Assembly (NCBI RefSeq): GCF_000820045.1
Contig: NZ_CDBJ01000071.1
Span: 58,230 to 116,031 of the forward strand
Direction: 5' to 3'
Length of the DNA: 57,802 bases
Source of the DNA: Aeromonas rivuli
GTDB taxonomy: Bacteria; Pseudomonadota; Gammaproteobacteria; Enterobacterales; Aeromonadaceae
The notes beneath the pieces are model-generated. The model did no database searches. It was not told where the DNA came from and saw only the letters and a program-made list of their open reading frames with translations. Shown piece by piece: positions 53,482-57,802 of this stretch. Position numbers and translations under genes: made by a program. The stretch's first letter is position 1. Every line of letters begins with the position of its first letter.

Positions 53482-55053
53482 ATGATTAACCTGGATGATG
53501 TGGTAAGCCTGTCCCGATTGCAGTTCGGGGCCACGGCCATGTTTCACTTCCTGTTTGTACCCCTCACCCTGGGGCTGTCCTGGATCCTGGTGATCGCCGA
53601 ATCCGCCTACGTGATGACCGGCAAGGTGATCTACCAGGACATCACCCGCTTCTGGGGCAAGCTGTTTGGCATCAACTTCGTGATGGGGGTGACCACGGGG
53701 ATCACCCTGGAGTTTCAGTTCGGCACCAACTGGGCCTACTACTCCCACTATGTCGGCGATATCTTCGGCGCCCCCCTGGCGGTGGAGGGGCTGATGGCCT
53801 TCTTCCTGGAGTCCACCCTGGTGGGCCTCTTCTTCTTCGGCTGGGACAGGCTCTCCCGGGGCCAGCACCTGCTGGTGACGGCGCTGGTGGCGCTCGGCTC
53901 CAACCTCTCCGCCCTCTGGATCCTCATCGCCAACGGCTGGATGCAGAACCCGGTCGGTGCCGAGTTCAACCCCATGACGATGCGCATGGAGCTGACCGAC
54001 GTCACCGCCGTGCTGTTCAACCCGGTGGCCCAGGTCAAGTTCGTGCACACTGTGGCGGCGGGTTACGTGGCCGCGTCCCTGTTCGTGATGGGGGTGAGCA
54101 GCTGGTATCTGCTGCGCTCCATGGAGGTGCGCTTCGCCCTGCGCTCTTTCGCCATCGCCTCCGGCTTTGGTCTGGCCGCCATCCTCTCGGTCATCGTACT
54201 CGGGGACGAGTCGGGCTATCGCACCGGGGAGGTGCAGAAGGTCAAGCTCGCCGCCATCGAGGCGGAGTGGGAGACCGAGCCCGCCCCGGCAGCCTTCACC
54301 CTGTTCGGCTGGCCGGATCAGAGCGCCGAGACCACCCACGGGGCTGTCAAGATCCCCTACCTGATGGGCATCATCGCCACCCGCTCCCTGGATGAGCAGG
54401 TGACCGGCATCAAAGATCTCAAGGCGCAGCATGAGGTGCGCATCCGCAGCGGCATGCTGGCTTATGGCGCGCTTGAGGCGCTTCGCCAGGATGGTGGCAA
54501 CGGCGCCGCCCGCGCCACCTTCGAGCGCCACCGCGCCGATCTCGGCTACGGCCTGCTGCTCACCCCCCATGCCAAAGACATAGCCAAGGCGGACGAAGGG
54601 GCCATCGCCCGGGCGGTGGCGGATTCCGTGCCCCAGGTGGCGCCGCTGTTCTGGAGCTTCCGGCTGATGGTGGGCATAGGGGTGGTGTTGCTGCTGCTGT
54701 TTGCCGCCGCCTTCCTGCAACTGTGTAGAGGCCGGTTGGTGCAGTCGCCGCGTCTGCTCAAGGCGCTGTTCTGGTGCATACCGCTGCCCTGGATTGCCAT
54801 AGAGGCAGGCTGGTTCGTGGCCGAGTTTGGTCGCCAGCCCTGGACCATCAGCGAGGTGTTGCCGGTGTCGGCCTCGGTCTCCTTGCTGCAGCCGGGCCAG
54901 ATCTGGTTCAGCCTCATCGCCATCAGCCTCATCTATACCAGCCTGCTGGTGGTGGAGCTGTTCTTGTTGCGTCATGTGATCCGCAAAGGGCCCGCCAGCC
55001 TGCAGACGGGTCGTTATCAAGGTGAAGTCTTGGCAAGCGGGAGTGCGCTCTGA
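53482..55053 (+). CDS. cydA: Cytochrome bd ubiquinol oxidase subunit I CydA
   Basis: 523 residues, nine or so membrane helices. Heme ligand H22 region [25 protein letters not shown] at the end, [12 protein letters not shown] for the second His, and GWMQNP. The long Q-loop is present ([20 protein letters not shown]), as in E. coli CydA rather than the short form. Quinol oxidase that reduces O2 with high affinity. ATG at 53482 ([15 protein letters not shown]) matches the family start; GAGAG lies upstream. The stop overlaps the cydB start. Confidence 0.96.
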   Translation: MINLDDVVSLSRLQFGATAMFHFLFVPLTLGLSWILVIAESAYVMTGKVIYQDITRFWGKLFGINFVMGVTTGITLEFQFGTNWAYYSHYVGDIFGAPLAVEGLMAFFLESTLVGLFFFGWDRLSRGQHLLVTALVALGSNLSALWILIANGWMQNPVGAEFNPMTMRMELTDVTAVLFNPVAQVKFVHTVAAGYVAASLFVMGVSSWYLLRSMEVRFALRSFAIASGFGLAAILSVIVLGDESGYRTGEVQKVKLAAIEAEWETEPAPAAFTLFGWPDQSAETTHGAVKIPYLMGIIATRSLDEQVTGIKDLKAQHEVRIRSGMLAYGALEALRQDGGNGAARATFERHRADLGYGLLLTPHAKDIAKADEGAIARAVADSVPQVAPLFWSFRLMVGIGVVLLLLFAAAFLQLCRGRLVQSPRLLKALFWCIPLPWIAIEAGWFVAEFGRQPWTISEVLPVSASVSLLQPGQIWFSLIAISLIYTSLLVVELFLLRHVIRKGPASLQTGRYQGEVLASGSAL

Positions 55054-56180
55054 TGGATTACGAAACCCTGAAAGTGATCTGGTGGGGTCTGGTGCTGTTC
55101 CTGCTCATCGGCTTCGTGGTGATGGACGGCTTCGATCTGGGGGTGGGCCTGCTGTTGCCCATCGTCGGCAAAACCGATGAGGAGCGGCGGGTGCTGCTCA
55201 ACAGTGTCGGCCCGGTGTGGGAGGGCAACCAGGTGTGGCTCATCGCCGGCGCCGGTACCCTGTTCGCCGCCTGGCCGCTGGTCTATGCCGCCGCCTTCTC
55301 GGCCCTCTATGTGCCCTTCATGTTCCTGCTGTTCGGTCTCTTCCTGCGCCCGGTGGGTTTCGACTATCGCAGCAAGCTGGAATCGGCCCAGTGGCGCCGC
55401 TGGTGGGACCGCGCCCTGGTGACCGGCGCCCTGCTGCCGACCCTGGTGTTTGGCGCGACCCTGGGCTTCCTGTTGCAAGGCTTGCCGTTTCGCTTCGACT
55501 CGCACCTTCGCATCCACTACGGCGCCTTCGAGTTTAACTGGCCGCTGCTGCTGACCTGCATGGGCACGGCGCTGGCCCTGCTGATGCTCCACGGCGCCAG
55601 CTTCCTGCAGTGCAAGACCCAGGGGGTGATAGCCGAGCGCTGCGCCCGCCACAGCCTCTGGCTCGGGCCCCTGGCCAGCGGCCTGTTCGCCCTTGGCGGC
55701 GTCTGGCTCAGCCAGATGTGGGGATACCAGATTGCGGAGATAGGGGATCTCAACAGCGCCCTGACGCCGCTGATGAAGCAGGTGATGACGGCGCCGGATG
55801 GCTGGTTTGGCAACTTCGTGGCGCACCCGGTACTTTGGGCTGTGCCTGCCTTGGGCCTGCTGCTGCCGTTGATGAGTACCTTGGCAAGCCACCTCGGCAG
55901 ATCGCGGCTGGCGATCCTTGCCAGCGGCGGCGCCTGCGCCGCCATGATGCTGACAGTGGCCATTGCGCTGTTCCCCTTCGTGCTGCCCTCGTCGCTGGAT
56001 CCGTCGAGCAGCCTGACCCTGTGGGACGGCACCTCCAGCGAGGGCACCCTGCTCATCATGCTGGGAATAGTCGGGGTGCTGATGCCCATCAACATCGGCT
56101 ACACCCTCTGGGTCTACCGGGTGGTGCGCGGCAAGGTCAGCACGCAGCAGGTTCGCCAACAGGGCCATAGCCTCTACTAA
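55053..56180 (+). CDS. cydB: Cytochrome bd ubiquinol oxidase subunit II CydB
   Basis: 375 residues with about nine membrane helices: [45 protein letters not shown] and the end [18 protein letters not shown]. Starts one base before the end of the cydA stop. Length matches E. coli CydB (379). Confidence 0.96.
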   Translation: MDYETLKVIWWGLVLFLLIGFVVMDGFDLGVGLLLPIVGKTDEERRVLLNSVGPVWEGNQVWLIAGAGTLFAAWPLVYAAAFSALYVPFMFLLFGLFLRPVGFDYRSKLESAQWRRWWDRALVTGALLPTLVFGATLGFLLQGLPFRFDSHLRIHYGAFEFNWPLLLTCMGTALALLMLHGASFLQCKTQGVIAERCARHSLWLGPLASGLFALGGVWLSQMWGYQIAEIGDLNSALTPLMKQVMTAPDGWFGNFVAHPVLWAVPALGLLLPLMSTLASHLGRSRLAILASGGACAAMMLTVAIALFPFVLPSSLDPSSSLTLWDGTSSEGTLLIMLGIVGVLMPINIGYTLWVYRVVRGKVSTQQVRQQGHSLY

Positions 56181-56207
56181 CCGCCTTCACCTCAAGGGAG
56201 TTTCAAC

Positions 56208-56321
56208 ATGTGGTATTTCACCTGGATTCTGGGGCTGGGCTTTGCCCTGCTGTGCGGCCTGGTCAACCTGCTCTGGCTGGAGGCGCGCTGGGCCGCGGAC
56301 GAGGATCTCAAGGAGTCTTGA
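56208..56321 (+). CDS. cydX: CydX, small subunit of cytochrome bd oxidase
   Basis: A 37-residue single-pass membrane protein: MWYFTWILGLGFALLCGLVN, then LLWLEARWAADEDLKES. This is the CydX pattern (MWYF.WILG...W.E). It is required for stability and heme retention of CydAB. AAGGGAG stands eight bases upstream of the ATG, 27 bases after cydB. Confidence 0.95.
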   Translation: MWYFTWILGLGFALLCGLVNLLWLEARWAADEDLKES

Positions 56322-56340
56322 GCCCGCCCCTGAAAACGAG

Positions 56341-56370
56341 AAAGGCCGACACCAGGTGTCGGCCTTTTTT
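56341..56370 (+). terminator. Terminator of cydABX
   Basis: AAAGGCCGACAC (56341-56352) pairs with GTGTCGGCCTTT (56356-56367), followed by further T; it also serves the facing gene. Confidence 0.93.
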
Positions 56371-56382
56371 ATCTGTCAGCGC

Positions 56383-57555
56383 TCAGACCGCCAGCGCCAA
56401 TTTGGCCTCGCGCCGCTCGCTGACGTGGGTCAGGCCGTAGGCCAGCAGCACGATCAGCGCGCCAATCCAGGGGGTGTGCATCAACCCCAGGTGTTCCACC
56501 ACCAGACCACCGACCACGGATCCCAGCGCTATGCCGACGTTGAAGGCGGCGATGTTGAGGCCGGAGGCCACGTCCACGGCGTTGGGGGTATGGATCTCGG
56601 CCTGTTTCACCACCAGTACTTGTAGTCCCGGCACGTTGCCAAAGGCGAAGGCGCCCCACACCAGCACGGTCAGCACCGCCAGCACCGGATGGGGCGCGGT
56701 AAAGGTGAGCATCAGCAAGATGAGCGCCAGCCCGGCAAACATCAGCTTCAGGGCGGGCAGTGGGCCCATCTTGTCCGCCAGCTTGCCGCCCCAGATGTTG
56801 CCGAACGCAACAGATACTCCGTACACCAGCAAGATCAGGCTCACCGCATTGGCGCCGAAGCCGCTCACCTGTTGCAGTATGGGGGCGAGGAAGGTAAAGG
56901 CGGTGAAGGCGCCGCCGTAGCCCAGTGCCGTCTTGGCGTAGACCAGCAGCAGCGGCTTCTTGGTCAGCACCGAGAGTTGCTCACGGATGCTGGAAGCAGC
57001 ACCTTTGGGCAGGTTACTCGGGATCAGCAGCAGGCTGCCCACCATGGCGATGAGGCCCAAGAGGCTCACCACCAGGAAGGTTTCGCGCCAGCCAAACTGT
57101 TGGCCAATCCAGGTGCCAAGCGGCACGCCAGTCACCAGCGCCACGGTCAGGCCGCTGAACATGATGGCGATGGCGCTCGCCGCCTTCTCCCTGGCCACCA
57201 GACCGGTGGCGATGGTGCTGCCCACCGAGAAGAAGACCCCGTGGGCCAGGCCGGTGAGGATGCGGGCGACGATCAGGCTCTCGTAACCCGGCGCCTGCCA
57301 GGCGAGCAGGTTGCCAATGGTGAACAGCGCCATCAACCCCACCAGCAACCACTTGCGCGGCAGCTTGCCGGTGAGCGCGGTCAGCAGCGGCGCACCGATG
57401 GCGACGCCGAGGGCATAGAGGCTGACCAGCAGGCCCGCCGAGGGGAGCGAGACATGAAGCTGTTCGGCGATGGTGGGAATGAGCCCCACTATCACAAATT
57501 CGGTGGTGCCGATCGCGAAGGCACTCAGGGTGAGGGCAAATAATGCCAGTGGCAT
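56383..57555 (-). CDS. MFS transporter, AraJ/YdhP-like
   Basis: 390 residues, 12 helices. Start MPLALFALTLSAFAIGTTEF and VIVGLIPTIAEQL is the DHA1-type signature of the AraJ/YdhP/SotB group; GLAHGVFFSVGSTIATGLV is also typical. Likely exporter of sugars or drugs, substrate unknown. AAGGAG stands six bases before the ATG on the minus strand. Confidence 0.92.
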   Translation of the reverse strand: MPLALFALTLSAFAIGTTEFVIVGLIPTIAEQLHVSLPSAGLLVSLYALGVAIGAPLLTALTGKLPRKWLLVGLMALFTIGNLLAWQAPGYESLIVARILTGLAHGVFFSVGSTIATGLVAREKAASAIAIMFSGLTVALVTGVPLGTWIGQQFGWRETFLVVSLLGLIAMVGSLLLIPSNLPKGAASSIREQLSVLTKKPLLLVYAKTALGYGGAFTAFTFLAPILQQVSGFGANAVSLILLVYGVSVAFGNIWGGKLADKMGPLPALKLMFAGLALILLMLTFTAPHPVLAVLTVLVWGAFAFGNVPGLQVLVVKQAEIHTPNAVDVASGLNIAAFNVGIALGSVVGGLVVEHLGLMHTPWIGALIVLLAYGLTHVSERREAKLALAV

Positions 57556-57600
57556 AGAAACTCCTTGGATATGGGCTCCCTATGGGAGAAGGAGGTCAGT

Positions 57601-57687
57601 ATGCCCAAGAGCTTTGTTGGCAAAAATGACGGCAACGTCAAATTACTTTTGTTTAATCAGCATCAATGGAGCCGTGGAATGGGGTAG
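57601..57687 (+). CDS. Small ORF with consensus ribosome binding site (28 aa)
   Basis: AAGGAGGT at 57589-57596 stands four bases before an ATG that opens MPKSFVGKNDGNVKLLLFNQ, then HQWSRGMG and TAG. The peptide is hydrophilic and basic; no family recognised. It lies in the upstream region of the MFS gene on the opposite strand. The strong Shine-Dalgarno is the only support. Confidence 0.3.
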   Translation: MPKSFVGKNDGNVKLLLFNQHQWSRGMG

Positions 57688-57802
57688 TGGGAGTGGTTGA
57701 GGCAGCGGAGGCAAAGCGCGTAGAAGCAAGGTGTATAAACCGGGCAGGGAATAAAGAGGGGTGGGGCAAGGGAAGGGGGCTGCTGCGCGGGCGGCGGTGG
57801 CG

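Noticed and set aside
53377..55020. 547-codon minus-strand frame opposite cydA
   Set aside because: Rich in His, Gln and Gly, as usual for antisense of membrane proteins; cydA is certain.

Overview
The window is a high-GC gammaproteobacterial chromosome segment. Gene content, gene order and close protein resemblance to enterobacterial homologues (RluF, FolE, ParM, CydA, MoaE) make Aeromonas or a close relative the most likely source; this is an inference from recall, not a database result. No rRNA, tRNA, CRISPR array or recognisable insertion sequence was seen.

Layout. 1-3437: molybdenum metabolism (end of moaD, moaE, modABC), with an odd triplicated moaD/moaE junction at the left edge. 3663-4439: an alpha/beta hydrolase. 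4546-6640: a two-gene actin-like segregation cassette, a close ParM homologue followed by a ParR-like protein that carries seven 20-residue tandem repeats. 7158-14194: a sulfatase locus (sulfatase-maturating radical SAM enzyme, Ser-type sulfatase, two DUF1254/DUF1214 exported proteins, a FadL-type outer membrane channel); the first and last genes each carry one frameshift. 14243-17134: moeB-moeA facing folE. 17449-21483: two chemoreceptors. 21699-31170: housekeeping and small-function genes (fhs, LysR/YceI pair, a SAHH-like Rossmann protein, a SelW-like protein, an acyltransferase-GNAT fusion, pepT). 31171-34115: arginine decarboxylase speA behind a leader of about 1 kb. 34261-38613: a MHYT-GGDEF-EAL protein and small genes, some damaged. 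38814-41957: a visibly AT-richer PLD/SF2 helicase/DUF3427 gene that looks acquired. 42340-51890: gdhA, rluF, a deaminase-transporter pair with a divergent LysR regulator, ybaM, a thioesterase, a DMT exporter, a DUF533 protein and a GNAT. 51934-57555: a MocR regulator divergent from cydABX, then an AraJ-like MFS exporter.

Genes that work together. MoaD/MoaE, MoeA/MoeB and ModABC supply molybdopterin, activation and molybdate for molybdenum cofactor. The sulfatase locus pairs an enzyme with its own maturase and an outer-membrane route for a probably hydrophobic sulfate ester. CydA, CydB and the 37-residue CydX form one cytochrome bd oxidase, with operator-like repeats between them and the MocR gene. 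The most unusual element is the ParM/ParR-like cassette, apparently chromosomal: the repeat-bearing partner may present many copies of a filament-binding or assembly helix. Several genes carry single frameshifts or stops, so sequencing or assembly error must be considered before calling them pseudogenes.
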